Below the pieces are notes generated by a model, which was given only the letters and a program-made list of their open reading frames with translations, ran no database searches and was not told the origin of the DNA. From Rhizobiaceae bacterium (GTDB taxonomy: Bacteria; Pseudomonadota; Alphaproteobacteria; Rhizobiales; Rhizobiaceae): a DNA stretch of 64,000 bases. Of the stretch, positions 32,819 to 41,710 are shown one piece after another (within the stretch, counting starts at the first letter, position 1; every line of letters begins with the position of its first letter). The translations under genes and the position numbers were made by a program. The stretch lies in contig JABABQ010000014.1 of NCBI GenBank assembly GCA_014238155.1, positions 1 through 64,000 on the forward strand, given 5' to 3'.

Positions 32819-33811
32819 ATGAGCCCTGTACTAGAACTGAAAAACCTGCAGACACATTTCGAAACCCGTTCGGGAACCGTTCGGGCTGTCGACGGTGTGA
32901 GCTATCATGTCAATCAGGGCGAAACGCTGGGTGTTGTGGGTGAATCGGGATGCGGAAAGAGTGTTACGTCACTTTCCATTCTGCGATTAATTCCCAACCC
33001 GCCAGGTAAGATCGTCGGTGGTTCGGTGCTGTTTGAAGGTGAGGACCTTACCCAGGTACCCGAAAACCGCATCCGTGCGATCCGAGGCAAAGAAATCTCG
33101 ATGATTTTTCAGGAACCGATGACGTCTTTGAACCCGATGATGACGGTCGGCAACCAGATAAGCGAGCCGCTGATCCGTCATCTGGGCCTGACAAAAAAGG
33201 ATGCCTTGGACCGGGCTCGCGAAATGCTGGATCTGGTCCATATTCCCGATTCAAAATCCTGGCTGAGTGGCTATCCTCATCAAATGTCAGGTGGAATGCG
33301 CCAGCGGGTGATGATTGCCATGGCCCTCGCCTGTGACCCCAAGGTTCTCATTGCAGATGAGCCGACCACCGCACTCGACGTTACAATCCAGGGGCAAATC
33401 CTGATGCTGATAAAGGAATTGCAGGAAAAACTGGGAACTGCGGTGGTCATGATTACACACGATCTTGGCGTCGTTGCTGAAGTCGCCGACCGGGTGGTGG
33501 TGATGTATGCGGGGCGCAAGGTTGAGGAAGCCGATATTCACACCCTGTTTGAGCGGCCGCGTCACCCCTATACCGTCGGTTTGATGACCGCCATTCCCAG
33601 GCTTGACCAGATTGCTGAGGCCGATGGTGATCCAGAGCGACTGACCGAAATCCCCGGCACCGTTCCGCTGCTTTCGGAATTGCAGCCCGGCTGCGCCTTC
33701 AAGGACCGGTGCGCCTTTGCAACCGAACGCTGCGGCCAACAGGCACCGGCACTGGAAGAGAAGAGCAAAGGCCATTGGGCAGCTTGCTGGCACGAGGCAC
33801 CATTTCAATGA
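32819..33811 (+). CDS. Dpp/Opp-type ABC importer ATPase (DppD family)
   Basis: The product has 330 residues. Walker A is G-E-S-G-C-G-K-S, the signature [13 protein letters not shown], Walker [14 protein letters not shown]. The C-terminal oligopeptide-transporter domain has the usual cysteine cluster ([15 protein letters not shown]). It powers the importer together with the DppF-like protein, whose start overlaps its stop by ATGA. Confidence 0.95.
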   Translation: MSPVLELKNLQTHFETRSGTVRAVDGVSYHVNQGETLGVVGESGCGKSVTSLSILRLIPNPPGKIVGGSVLFEGEDLTQVPENRIRAIRGKEISMIFQEPMTSLNPMMTVGNQISEPLIRHLGLTKKDALDRAREMLDLVHIPDSKSWLSGYPHQMSGGMRQRVMIAMALACDPKVLIADEPTTALDVTIQGQILMLIKELQEKLGTAVVMITHDLGVVAEVADRVVVMYAGRKVEEADIHTLFERPRHPYTVGLMTAIPRLDQIAEADGDPERLTEIPGTVPLLSELQPGCAFKDRCAFATERCGQQAPALEEKSKGHWAACWHEAPFQ

Positions 33812-34794
33812 CCGTTTCACCCCAATCCACCATTCCGTTGTTGCAGGTGAATGACCTGAAGACCCACTTTCCCATCAGAAAGGGCGTATTTTCACGGATT
33901 GGCGGTTATGTTCGAGCCGTCGACGGGGTTTCGCTGACCATAAATCAAGGCGAAACGCTCGGCCTGGTTGGTGAAAGCGGTTCCGGAAAATCGACCTTCG
34001 GAAAAAGCGTCATGCGACTTGTGGAACCGACTGCAGGCGAAGTTAAAATTGATGGTGTCGATATCACCAAATCAAGCCGTTCTGAGATGTTCCGTCACCG
34101 CCGTAAAGTTCAAATGGTGTTTCAGGACCCCTATTCATCCTTGAACCCCCGCATTCCGGTTGGCCGCATCGTCGCCGAGGCCATCCGAATTCACGGCATT
34201 GCTTCCGGCCAAGAAGCCGACGACATGGTGATTGATATATTTCGTCGTGTCGGCCTGCAGCCTTCGCAAACGCGCAACTACGCCAATGAGTTTTCCGGTG
34301 GTCAGCGCCAACGCATCGGCATCGCGCGGGCTCTGGCGCTGAGCCCTAAATTGATAATTGCGGATGAACCGGTCTCCGCGCTTGATGTATCGGTTCAGGC
34401 ACAGGTCATCAATCTGTTCTCCGATCTGCAAAGGGATCTGGGACTATCCTACCTTTTCATCGCCCACGATCTGGCAGTTGTCGCGCAGATCAGCCACCGC
34501 ATCGCGGTCATGTATCTGGGGGGCATCGTGGAAGTCGCTGAGCGCCAGGAATTGTTCAAAAATCCACGCCATCCCTACACAAAGGCGTTGGTTGCCGCCA
34601 TTCCCACACCCAATCCAAAAATCAAGCCTTCCGCCGACAGAGCGTTAAAGGGCGATATTCCAAGCCCCAGCAATCCGCCCGCCGGATGCCGGTTTCACAC
34701 AAGATGTCCTCTGGCTGAACCACGTTGCAAACAACAAGTTCCCGAACTTAAAACTTCCAGTTCGGGACATTCCGTGGCCTGCCATTTAGCCTGA
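33808..34794 (+). CDS. Dpp/Opp-type ABC importer ATPase (DppF family)
   Basis: The product has 328 residues. Walker A is G-E-S-G-S-G-K-S-T, the signature F-S-G-G-Q-R-Q-R-I-G-I-A-R-A, Walker B L-I-I-A-D-E-P-V-S-A-L-D-V. The start at 33808 overlaps the DppD stop; a longer upstream frame overlaps DppD coding sequence and is not used. It is the last gene of the operon and is convergent with sulfatase no. 3, 43 bp away. Confidence 0.95.
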   Translation: MTVSPQSTIPLLQVNDLKTHFPIRKGVFSRIGGYVRAVDGVSLTINQGETLGLVGESGSGKSTFGKSVMRLVEPTAGEVKIDGVDITKSSRSEMFRHRRKVQMVFQDPYSSLNPRIPVGRIVAEAIRIHGIASGQEADDMVIDIFRRVGLQPSQTRNYANEFSGGQRQRIGIARALALSPKLIIADEPVSALDVSVQAQVINLFSDLQRDLGLSYLFIAHDLAVVAQISHRIAVMYLGGIVEVAERQELFKNPRHPYTKALVAAIPTPNPKIKPSADRALKGDIPSPSNPPAGCRFHTRCPLAEPRCKQQVPELKTSSSGHSVACHLA

Positions 34795-34837
34795 CTGACA
34801 CACTGCTGGAGTTAAAGCCGTTGACGATGGTGCAGAG

Positions 34838-36316
34838 TTACTCGACCAGCCAATTGTCTTCGGCTTTTGTTTCCCAACGATATTTGTCAGCCGGTTTCAC
34901 ACTCTGCGCCCAGGCCTTCAAAATGGCCTTTTCACCGTTTCTGGATTTGATGGTTTTGTCGATTTCGTCGGGATTCCAGCCGGTGAGAATCTTTTCCAGC
35001 AATTCTGCGGCCACGTCCTGACAGGACGGATCGTCGATCAAATTATTCATCTCGTCCGGATCGGCCTCCAGATCGAACAATTGATGCGGGCAATTATGGT
35101 AATAGTTGAACTTCCATTTGCCGCATCTGACCATACGCGATTGCAAAACTCGTCCGCCAGACCAGGCCAGCAGGCCGTCGGTGCAGTATTCTGAATAGGT
35201 CTCATTTTGCCATTCCGAGCCCCCGTCGATTGCGAGCGGCAACAGACTTTGTCCATCGGCATTTGGCAATTGTGGCCCTTGTCCGGCATCGACGATTGTG
35301 GCGGAGAGGTCTACCAGATTGACCACCTGCGACCGACACTCTCCCGCCGGAATCCGCCCTGCCCATTTCATGATCAACGGCACTTTCACCGATTCCTCGT
35401 AGAAGGTTTGTTTCCACCACAGATCGCGCTCACCCAATTGATCGCCATGATCGGATGCGTAGACGATGAGTGTATTTTCATCCAGCCCGAGTTCTTCCAG
35501 TTTGGACAATATCTTGCCAATCTCGATATCGATCGTTTCCACCAAAGCGTAATAGGCCGTGCGCGCGCGGATTTCTTCTTCGACGCTGATATCGTTCAAC
35601 CCGGTCTGCTGGCGCCACCAGGCCAAATATGTGTCGTCACCTTCGTCAGCGCGGGGCAATCTTGGGGGGCCGATCTTGCCTTCGTAATAGGCATAGATTT
35701 CCGGATCAGCCACATAAGGTTGATGCGGCAGCATGTAACCCACGTTGAGCGAAAATGGAGTGGTGTCTCCATTCTTTCGGGCACTGGCTAAGTCGTCGAG
35801 TCGCTCTAGCGTGCGCCTGGTAACTTCTCTGTCGACCAGTTCATAACTCATCTGCCCCGGACCAGAATTCACCAGGCTTTCACGAAATGGCCGCTGCGCC
35901 TTATCCAGAATTCCCATCGAATAAGGCGTGCCGCCATACCAATCGGTAATGTGATCGCCAATGTCACGTTCCGCATAACCGTGAATCTGGTCCGGCCCAA
36001 TGGCATGCATGCGCCCCACCAGAACGGGGCGATAGCCTGCCGCACCCAGTGCGTGGGCGGTGGTGGGAATATCGGAAGCGAGGCTGTCGCTGTTTGCCCA
36101 GCATTGCTGTTTGTATGGATACTGCCCCGTCAGAAGAGACATGCGCGCAGGCACACAGATCGGTGACGCTGTGTAGACATTGGAAAACCGGACCCCCTGG
36201 CTTGCAAGCCGGTCCATGTTAGGTGTCCGGACAATCTCATCACCATAACAACCCAGAATGTTGAAGGCGTGCTGGTCGGTCAGGATGAACAGAATATTAG
36301 GGCGCGTATCGGTCAC
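34838..36316 (-). CDS. Type I sulfatase, cytoplasmic, no. 3
   Basis: The product has 492 residues. R-P-N-I-L-F-I-L-T-D-Q-H and Cys54 in C-V-P-A-R-M-S mark the active site; G-R-M-H-A and Y-A-S-D-H-G-D-Q-L-G-E-R carry further ligands. The GTG at 36316 has AAAGGA about nine bases upstream; a TTG three codons earlier is possible. No signal peptide. It lies downstream of a LysR-family gene in the same direction and convergent with the Dpp operon. Unlike the others it is not inside a transporter operon, so its transport partner is unclear. Confidence 0.92.
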   Translation of the reverse strand: MTDTRPNILFILTDQHAFNILGCYGDEIVRTPNMDRLASQGVRFSNVYTASPICVPARMSLLTGQYPYKQQCWANSDSLASDIPTTAHALGAAGYRPVLVGRMHAIGPDQIHGYAERDIGDHITDWYGGTPYSMGILDKAQRPFRESLVNSGPGQMSYELVDREVTRRTLERLDDLASARKNGDTTPFSLNVGYMLPHQPYVADPEIYAYYEGKIGPPRLPRADEGDDTYLAWWRQQTGLNDISVEEEIRARTAYYALVETIDIEIGKILSKLEELGLDENTLIVYASDHGDQLGERDLWWKQTFYEESVKVPLIMKWAGRIPAGECRSQVVNLVDLSATIVDAGQGPQLPNADGQSLLPLAIDGGSEWQNETYSEYCTDGLLAWSGGRVLQSRMVRCGKWKFNYYHNCPHQLFDLEADPDEMNNLIDDPSCQDVAAELLEKILTGWNPDEIDKTIKSRNGEKAILKAWAQSVKPADKYRWETKAEDNWLVE

Positions 36317-36426
36317 TTGGAGCAATCCTTTGTCAATGGTGTTGTCCGCATCATTTCATGGAGAGTTTCGCCAAACAATTCACGCCTGTGCCCAGATCGA
36401 TAACCAGGGGTAATCGCACAGTGAGA

Positions 36427-37359
36427 TCAGTTTGACGGCAGCGGCATCACAATGCCCGCTTCAATCATTTCAGCGCTCACCTGTTTAAGTTCCTCGATCA
36501 GCAGCAGTGCTGCAGGCGACAATACACTTGCCCGGCGGGTGGTGATGCCGACGATGCGGGTCAGTGTGATTTCTTCCAGCGGAAGGGCGACCAGACCCGT
36601 TTCATCGGAATTTCCAATTACCTGTGTCGGGTGCCAGCCGATCAGATCACTTCGGCGAATGGTTTGGATGGCAAATACCGTAGAATTGGTTTCAATCACG
36701 GGGACCGGAGCCAACAAGTTACGATTGAGATAAAACGCATCCAAATGCCGCCTGCCAAGATTTTCGCTTTTTGGAAGGATCCAGTCATAGTTCTGGCAGT
36801 CCTCTATCGTCAATGATGGTTTTTCCAACAATTTATGCCCGACGCGCACCGTCGGATGGGTCTTGTCTATATAGAGCGGCTCACAAACGATATCCGGGGT
36901 GGTATCCGTCGTTGGGATCATCGACAGAGCAAGATCCAACAATCCGTTTTGCAAATCAGGCAGAAGATCATCGTAAAGCTCCCCGACCAATTCCAATTTT
37001 ACGTCGGGGTGACGTCGCTGCAAGCGCACCGCTGCTTCTGGCATGAGCTCAATGCGCATGGACGAACCTGCACCAACAATCACCCTGCCCGAATTGCCAT
37101 GTTTCAGGGATTCGATTGCATCCTTGGCGCGGCTTATTTCTCCACTGATCAGACTTGCATGCGCCGCCAATGCCTCGCCAAACAAAGTCGGCGAAACTCC
37201 GCGTGGCAGACGCTCCAACAGTTTCACGCCCAAATCGTCTTCAAGTCGCTTAACCGCCTTGGAAAGCGCTGGCTGGGAAATATGTAAAACTTCGGCTGCT
37301 CGGCCGAAACTGCGGTTTTCCAGCGTGGTCAAAAAGTATTGAAGTTGCCGCAGATCCAT
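36427..37359 (-). CDS. LysR-family transcriptional regulator
   Basis: The product has 310 residues. The N-terminal winged HTH is L-R-Q-L-Q-Y-F-L-T-T-L-E-N-R-S-F-G-R-A-A-E-V-L with S-Q-P-A-L-S-K-A-V-K-R-L-E after it. A type-2 periplasmic-binding-like effector domain covers the rest. It is upstream of sulfatase no. 3 (110 bp) and downstream of the formylglycine-generating enzyme gene (125 bp), all on one strand. It may control the sulfatase or its maturation gene. Ligand unknown. Confidence 0.93.
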   Translation of the reverse strand: MDLRQLQYFLTTLENRSFGRAAEVLHISQPALSKAVKRLEDDLGVKLLERLPRGVSPTLFGEALAAHASLISGEISRAKDAIESLKHGNSGRVIVGAGSSMRIELMPEAAVRLQRRHPDVKLELVGELYDDLLPDLQNGLLDLALSMIPTTDTTPDIVCEPLYIDKTHPTVRVGHKLLEKPSLTIEDCQNYDWILPKSENLGRRHLDAFYLNRNLLAPVPVIETNSTVFAIQTIRRSDLIGWHPTQVIGNSDETGLVALPLEEITLTRIVGITTRRASVLSPAALLLIEELKQVSAEMIEAGIVMPLPSN

Positions 37360-37483
37360 GATGCATTCCTGACGGTTATGGAAAGTGCCGATGGCGATAT
37401 AACTACTTATACATCAGCTCAATCGGCACACCAGATTTTTTACCAATCCAAGCGTCAACAATCTGGTGCTTGGGACGGAGATC

Positions 37484-38467
37484 CTATCGATTATCGAACA
37501 CAATGCGCATCCCCGTATGGGCGGCTGACGAGTCTGCTCTGACCCCGGAACGGGCGGCTATTCGGTATCGGGTGCAATAGGAACGGTGACAGAGGAATGA
37601 GCCCCCCTTCAGCAGTTTCTCACCCTCCTCCACCGCCTGCTTGTTGCGAAGCTTGGCATTCCGTTTCAGGGAATTCACTTTGAATGTATCGGCGCACCAC
37701 TCCCAGACATTTCCGACCATATTGTACAAACCCCATGGATTAGCTGCATAGGCATCAACCGGTGCCGTTGCGGCGTATCCATCTGCTGCGGTGTTGGTGT
37801 TTGGAAAATCCCCCTGCCAGATATTGCATCGGTAGCTTTCCTGTTGATCGGTTGGATCTTCATTTCCCCAGGGATAACGAACGTCCCCCTGCCCCGCACG
37901 AGCTGCATATTCCCATTCGGCTTCCCTTGGCAGGCGGCCGCCTGCCCAGAGTGCAAAGGCGCTAGCGTCATTCCATGATATATGTGTGACTGGATGATCT
38001 TTCAGTCCGTCAAGGCTGGAAGATCCCCCTGTGGGATGGTTCCAGCAAGCACCGTCTACGCGAACCCACCACTGCGCATTGGCCACACGGGGAAGACCAT
38101 CCGTTGACTTCAGGTGATCATGAAACACCACAGACCAACCATATTTCTGGGCATCTGTTATATAGCCGGTGTCATCAATGAACTGCTGAAACCAAACATT
38201 TGTGACGGCCAGTGGATCGATTTCAAACGCCTGGATGGCGACCTGCCTCAAAGGACCTTCACCATCCATCGACAGCAGCGGAAAATTCGTCCCCACAAGC
38301 CCGCGACCAGCAGGTAAAGTGATCAATCTGGACGGCTTATCTCGACAATTCTGGCTTTGCGAAAGCGGTTTTTTTACCGTCTTCGGAGCTCCACTCGAGA
38401 CTTTTTTCCCGGACGCTTCGGGTATGCAGCACGGTTGTTTTGTGTTGTCTGGCTGAATTTGTTTCAT
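37484..38467 (-). CDS. Formylglycine-generating enzyme (aerobic sulfatase maturation)
   Basis: The product has 327 residues of the SUMF1/FGE fold. The C-terminal motif G-G-S-F-L-C-H-R-S-Y-C-T-R-Y-R-I-A-A-R-S holds the two active-site cysteines (about 293 and 298), matching the C-H-R-S-Y-C pair of true FGEs and not just FGE-like domains. W-N-D-A-S-A-F-A-L-W-A-G and L-P-R-E-A-E-W-E-Y-A-A-R are typical of the fold. No signal peptide; a Cys- and Lys-rich tail of about 50 residues precedes the domain. It oxidises the C-x-P-x-R cysteine of sulfatases with O2 and copper. It should serve all six sulfatases in this window. Confidence 0.94.
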   Translation of the reverse strand: MKQIQPDNTKQPCCIPEASGKKVSSGAPKTVKKPLSQSQNCRDKPSRLITLPAGRGLVGTNFPLLSMDGEGPLRQVAIQAFEIDPLAVTNVWFQQFIDDTGYITDAQKYGWSVVFHDHLKSTDGLPRVANAQWWVRVDGACWNHPTGGSSSLDGLKDHPVTHISWNDASAFALWAGGRLPREAEWEYAARAGQGDVRYPWGNEDPTDQQESYRCNIWQGDFPNTNTAADGYAATAPVDAYAANPWGLYNMVGNVWEWCADTFKVNSLKRNAKLRNKQAVEEGEKLLKGGSFLCHRSYCTRYRIAARSGVRADSSAAHTGMRIVFDNR

Positions 38468-38569
38468 GATGTTTTATCCCAATATTACCCAAATAAATCC
38501 AGCTAATAGGCCCAACTTTCTGCGTACCTGGCGTCTGAATTTAACGGCGATTCACTCCTAATTCAATAT

Positions 38570-38583
38570 TGGTCTAGACAAAA
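38570..38583. promoter_or_regulatory. Candidate GntR/FCD operator before the first TctCBA operon
   Basis: TTGGTCTAGACAAA contains the perfect palindrome GTCTAGAC at 38572-38579 with near-symmetric flanks, close to the T-G-G-T-N2-A-C-C-A style of FadR-like regulators. It lies about 60 bp upstream of tctC. The operon encodes an FCD-type GntR regulator, a natural candidate ligand-responsive repressor. No second copy was seen. Confidence 0.4.
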
Positions 38584-38644
38584 TGACATGTCCGATCTAA
38601 ATTGGTTGGGCCAATTATTCAGATGCCCACGGGAAGGAAATATC

Positions 38645-39631
38645 ATGACGAAGATGAACAAACGGACTTTGGCGACAGGGGTAGGTGCATGTGCGCTATT
38701 GCTCGGATCAAGTTTTGGACTAACCACAATTGCCGGAATTACCGACGCCCAAGCAGCCGATTTTCCGGTCAAGCCGATCGAAGTGGTTGTGCCTTTCAAG
38801 CCAGGAGGCAGAACTGACACGGTGGCCCGCTTGCTCGGCAAGAAAATTCAGGAAAAAGGTTGGCTCTCCCAACCCTTCGTCATTGTCAATGCTGCTGGCG
38901 GAGGCGGTGCCAATGCGGTCAGTCGCATGAAACGTGGAGACACAGACGGCCATACCGCGGTGCACTGGCATCACCAGATGCTTATTTCAATCGCCATGGG
39001 ACTGGGCAATTACAATCTCGATGCCTTCCGCTCGCTTGGCTATACAGGTGGTGGTAGCCCGGTCTGGGCAGTTCGCGCCGACTCGCCCTTCAACTCACTT
39101 GAAGATGTGGTCAACCATCTAAAAAAAGAACCACGCTCGCTGGTTGAAGCTGTTGGCATTGGTTCAATTCCGCATTTCGTCGGCGCCATGCTATCCAAAC
39201 AGGGGGGATTCGAAACCCGCTACGTGACAGCAAACAGCGGTGCCGACCGTTTGCGTCTCCTGCTCGGTGGAACAGCCGATATCGCTCTGTTTGCAGCGTC
39301 AGAATATACCGCTCAGGGCAAGGGGCTGAAAGCCCTCGTCTATTTTGGCAAGGAGCGCTTGCCCAATCTGCCAGACCTGCCGACTGCGCTGGAGCTTGGC
39401 TATGATGTTTCCTGGGCCAACCCAAACTGGTGGCTGGTGCCTGCCGGCACGCCTGATGCTGAGGCAGATGCCCTCTCAGCAGCGTTGGAAAAAGCCATCG
39501 CCGATCCTGATATCATCAAGTATTTCAAGGAAAATACGCTGCAGCCCTATTGGGTTTCTGGTGCTGATGCGATGGCCGACGCCCAAAAGCAGCTTTCGTC
39601 GCTGAAACCGATTGCGGAATCCATCAACTAA
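38645..39631 (+). CDS. Tripartite tricarboxylate transporter binding protein (TctC family), no. 1
   Basis: The product has 328 residues with a long signal peptide ending at D-A-Q-A before A-D-F-P-V-K-P-I-E-V-V-V-P-F-K-P-G-G. This mature start is typical of TctC/Bug proteins. The ATG follows GGAAGGAAATATC. TctC proteins bind carboxylates and related small compounds in the periplasm and deliver them to the TctAB membrane complex. Operon partners suggest a sulfated acid as ligand (inference). A 12-bp stem-loop follows the stop. Confidence 0.93.
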   Translation: MTKMNKRTLATGVGACALLLGSSFGLTTIAGITDAQAADFPVKPIEVVVPFKPGGRTDTVARLLGKKIQEKGWLSQPFVIVNAAGGGGANAVSRMKRGDTDGHTAVHWHHQMLISIAMGLGNYNLDAFRSLGYTGGGSPVWAVRADSPFNSLEDVVNHLKKEPRSLVEAVGIGSIPHFVGAMLSKQGGFETRYVTANSGADRLRLLLGGTADIALFAASEYTAQGKGLKALVYFGKERLPNLPDLPTALELGYDVSWANPNWWLVPAGTPDAEADALSAALEKAIADPDIIKYFKENTLQPYWVSGADAMADAQKQLSSLKPIAESIN

Positions 39632-39644
39632 TCGGGTTTCTCCC

Positions 39645-39675
39645 GCCGGTCATCGCTTAAATAGCGGTGGCCGGC
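39645..39675 (+). promoter_or_regulatory. Intercistronic stem-loop after tctC no. 1
   Basis: GCCGGTCATCGC (39645-39656) pairs with GCGGTGGCCGGC (39664-39675) over 12 bp including two G-U pairs, with a 7-nt loop. No T-run follows. It sits between tctC and tctB and probably raises the binding protein to permease ratio. Confidence 0.68.
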
Positions 39676-39715
39676 ATTCCAGCGATCCTGATTCAAATTC
39701 TGCAGGAGTGCGGAC

Positions 39716-40210
39716 ATGCCGATCTCTCAGCAAAAAGCATTGATGCACGACGTCTATCTGGCCATTGCCTCACTTTGTCTGGCCGGATTGCTGTTTTACG
39801 GCGCAATGGGGCTGCCTGCACCACGGTTCGAGCCCATGGGTTCAGCCGCTCTTCCGCGCATATTGGGCGGGTTGATCGTCTTGCTGGCGCTGCTTCTGCT
39901 ATTCAATGTCTGGCGTAAACTGAGGGCCGCAGGGGTGTCACCTTCTGAATCGGAAACATCTCCTGACACGCTGGGATCAGCCAAGATTCGACCACTTGGC
40001 GTGCCCGCCTGCCTTGTTGCTTATGTGGGCACACTCGACTTCCTGCAGGCTCCATTTGTACCTTCAACGATTGTTCTCGTGGTCGCGCTGGGAATGCTGC
40101 TGTCAAAACCATCGCTGCGCACTGCAATCATTTTCACGCTGTTTGGGGCTGCACTCTCAATATCAATCAATCTGATCTTTACGCATTTTCTGCATGTGGA
40201 TCTGGGCTAA
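39716..40210 (+). CDS. Tripartite tricarboxylate transporter small membrane subunit (TctB family), no. 1
   Basis: The product has 164 residues with about four membrane helices: L-A-I-A-S-L-C-L-A-G-L-L-F-Y-G-A near the N-terminus, then I-L-G-G-L-I-V-L-L-A-L-L-L-L-F, a central hydrophilic loop and two C-terminal helices. TctB proteins vary in sequence, but size, topology and location between tctC and tctA fit. Three bases separate it from tctA. Confidence 0.9.
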   Translation: MPISQQKALMHDVYLAIASLCLAGLLFYGAMGLPAPRFEPMGSAALPRILGGLIVLLALLLLFNVWRKLRAAGVSPSESETSPDTLGSAKIRPLGVPACLVAYVGTLDFLQAPFVPSTIVLVVALGMLLSKPSLRTAIIFTLFGAALSISINLIFTHFLHVDLG

Positions 40211-40213
40211 GAT

Positions 40214-41710
40214 ATGTGGGAAGCATTTCAAACCCTGTTTCAAGTCGACAATCTGTTCTTTTTGTTTGTCGGGACATCTGTTGGTATCGTGGTCGGAGCC
40301 ATCCCCGGTCTGACAGCTTCGATGCTCATCGCACTGACCCTGCCGCTCACATTTCACATGATGCCGGTCAATGCAGTTACGCTTTTGATCGGTGAATATG
40401 TTGGTGGCATTTCTGGCGGCCTGATTACCGCCATTCTATTGCGGATGCCCGGCACACCTGCGTCCATTGTGACAACTTTCGATGGCTATCCAATGGCCAT
40501 GAACGGCCAGCCGCAGCGGGCACTTGCCTTGGGCATCATGGCCTCGGTTGTTGGCGGCATTATCTCCTGGTTCTTTCTCGCCGGCATGTCGCCGCTGCTT
40601 GCCAAGTTCGCTTTGCAGTTCGGGCCATGGGAGTATTTTGGTCTGGTCATGATGGCGCTGGTCATGCTGGCAGCACTGACCCAGGGGTCGGTGATCAAGG
40701 GGCTTTTGGGAGCCGTAATGGGCATGGCATTTGCCTTGCCCGGAATAGATTCCACCACCGGTCGAGGAAGACTGACTTTTGAATTCGACTCACTGCTGTC
40801 CGGCTTCGGCCTGTTGCCAGTGCTGATTGGGGCGTTTGCAATCAGCCAGATATTGAAGGAAACGGCAGTCCCTATAACTCCCGGTCCCGGCTTCAAACTG
40901 CCAAAGGGGAAACTTCCGGTTTACTGGAACGATGCGCGCAAACACGGTGCAAACATGGCACGTTCTGGAGTGATCGGCACATGGATTGGCCTATTGCCCG
41001 GCATCGGTGGCAACATCGCAGCGCTGGTATCCTATACAACGACGCGTCAACTTTCCAAGGAACCCGAAAAATTCGGCACAGGCCATGAGCCCGGTGTTGT
41101 CTCAGGCGAGACTGCCAACAACGCTTCGATCGGCGGTGCGCTCATTCCTCTGATTACCATGGGCATACCTGGCTCGGTTACTGAAGCCATATTGATCGGC
41201 GCGCTTACCATTCACTCTTTGCAGCCGGGGCCGCTGTTGTTTCAAAATGCTCCCGAAATCGCCTACGGAATCATCGCCGCCTATCTGGTCGCCAATTTAT
41301 TGATGCTGGCGCTGATGTGGAGCACGGTTCGATATATTGCCATGATAACCCAATTGCCACGCGCAGGATTGTTGACCGGCATTTTGGTTTTCTGCGTTGT
41401 TGGGTCCTACGCTGTTAACAACAGCTACACTGACGTGTGGGTGATGATTGCATTTGGTGCGATTGGTCTTGGTCTTGAGAAATGCGGCGTGCCGCTAGGC
41501 CCCTTTGTCATTGGTTTTGTCTTAAGCCCAATCTGCGAAGAAAAACTGCGTGCCGCACTGATGATGTCCGACGGCAATGTGTTTGACGTTCTTACCAGAC
41601 CCTACGCTCTTGTGTTTCTGGCGGTTGCATTGCTTACATTGTGCCTGCCGTTATTTGGGTCCGGAAAAAAGGCAGGGCTCGCACCGCCTTCGGGTGAAGG
41701 AACAGCATGA
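40214..41710 (+). CDS. Tripartite tricarboxylate transporter large membrane subunit (TctA family), no. 1
   Basis: The product has 498 residues and about 11-12 membrane helices. Family motifs are visible: G-A-I-P-G-L-T-A-S-M, R-M-P-G-T-P-A-S-I, F-D-G-Y-P-M-A and L-L-P-G-I-G-G-N-I-A. It is a sodium- or proton-coupled carrier for the compound delivered by TctC. The stop overlaps the GntR-family start (ATGA-like overlap at 41707). Confidence 0.95.
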   Translation: MWEAFQTLFQVDNLFFLFVGTSVGIVVGAIPGLTASMLIALTLPLTFHMMPVNAVTLLIGEYVGGISGGLITAILLRMPGTPASIVTTFDGYPMAMNGQPQRALALGIMASVVGGIISWFFLAGMSPLLAKFALQFGPWEYFGLVMMALVMLAALTQGSVIKGLLGAVMGMAFALPGIDSTTGRGRLTFEFDSLLSGFGLLPVLIGAFAISQILKETAVPITPGPGFKLPKGKLPVYWNDARKHGANMARSGVIGTWIGLLPGIGGNIAALVSYTTTRQLSKEPEKFGTGHEPGVVSGETANNASIGGALIPLITMGIPGSVTEAILIGALTIHSLQPGPLLFQNAPEIAYGIIAAYLVANLLMLALMWSTVRYIAMITQLPRAGLLTGILVFCVVGSYAVNNSYTDVWVMIAFGAIGLGLEKCGVPLGPFVIGFVLSPICEEKLRAALMMSDGNVFDVLTRPYALVFLAVALLTLCLPLFGSGKKAGLAPPSGEGTA

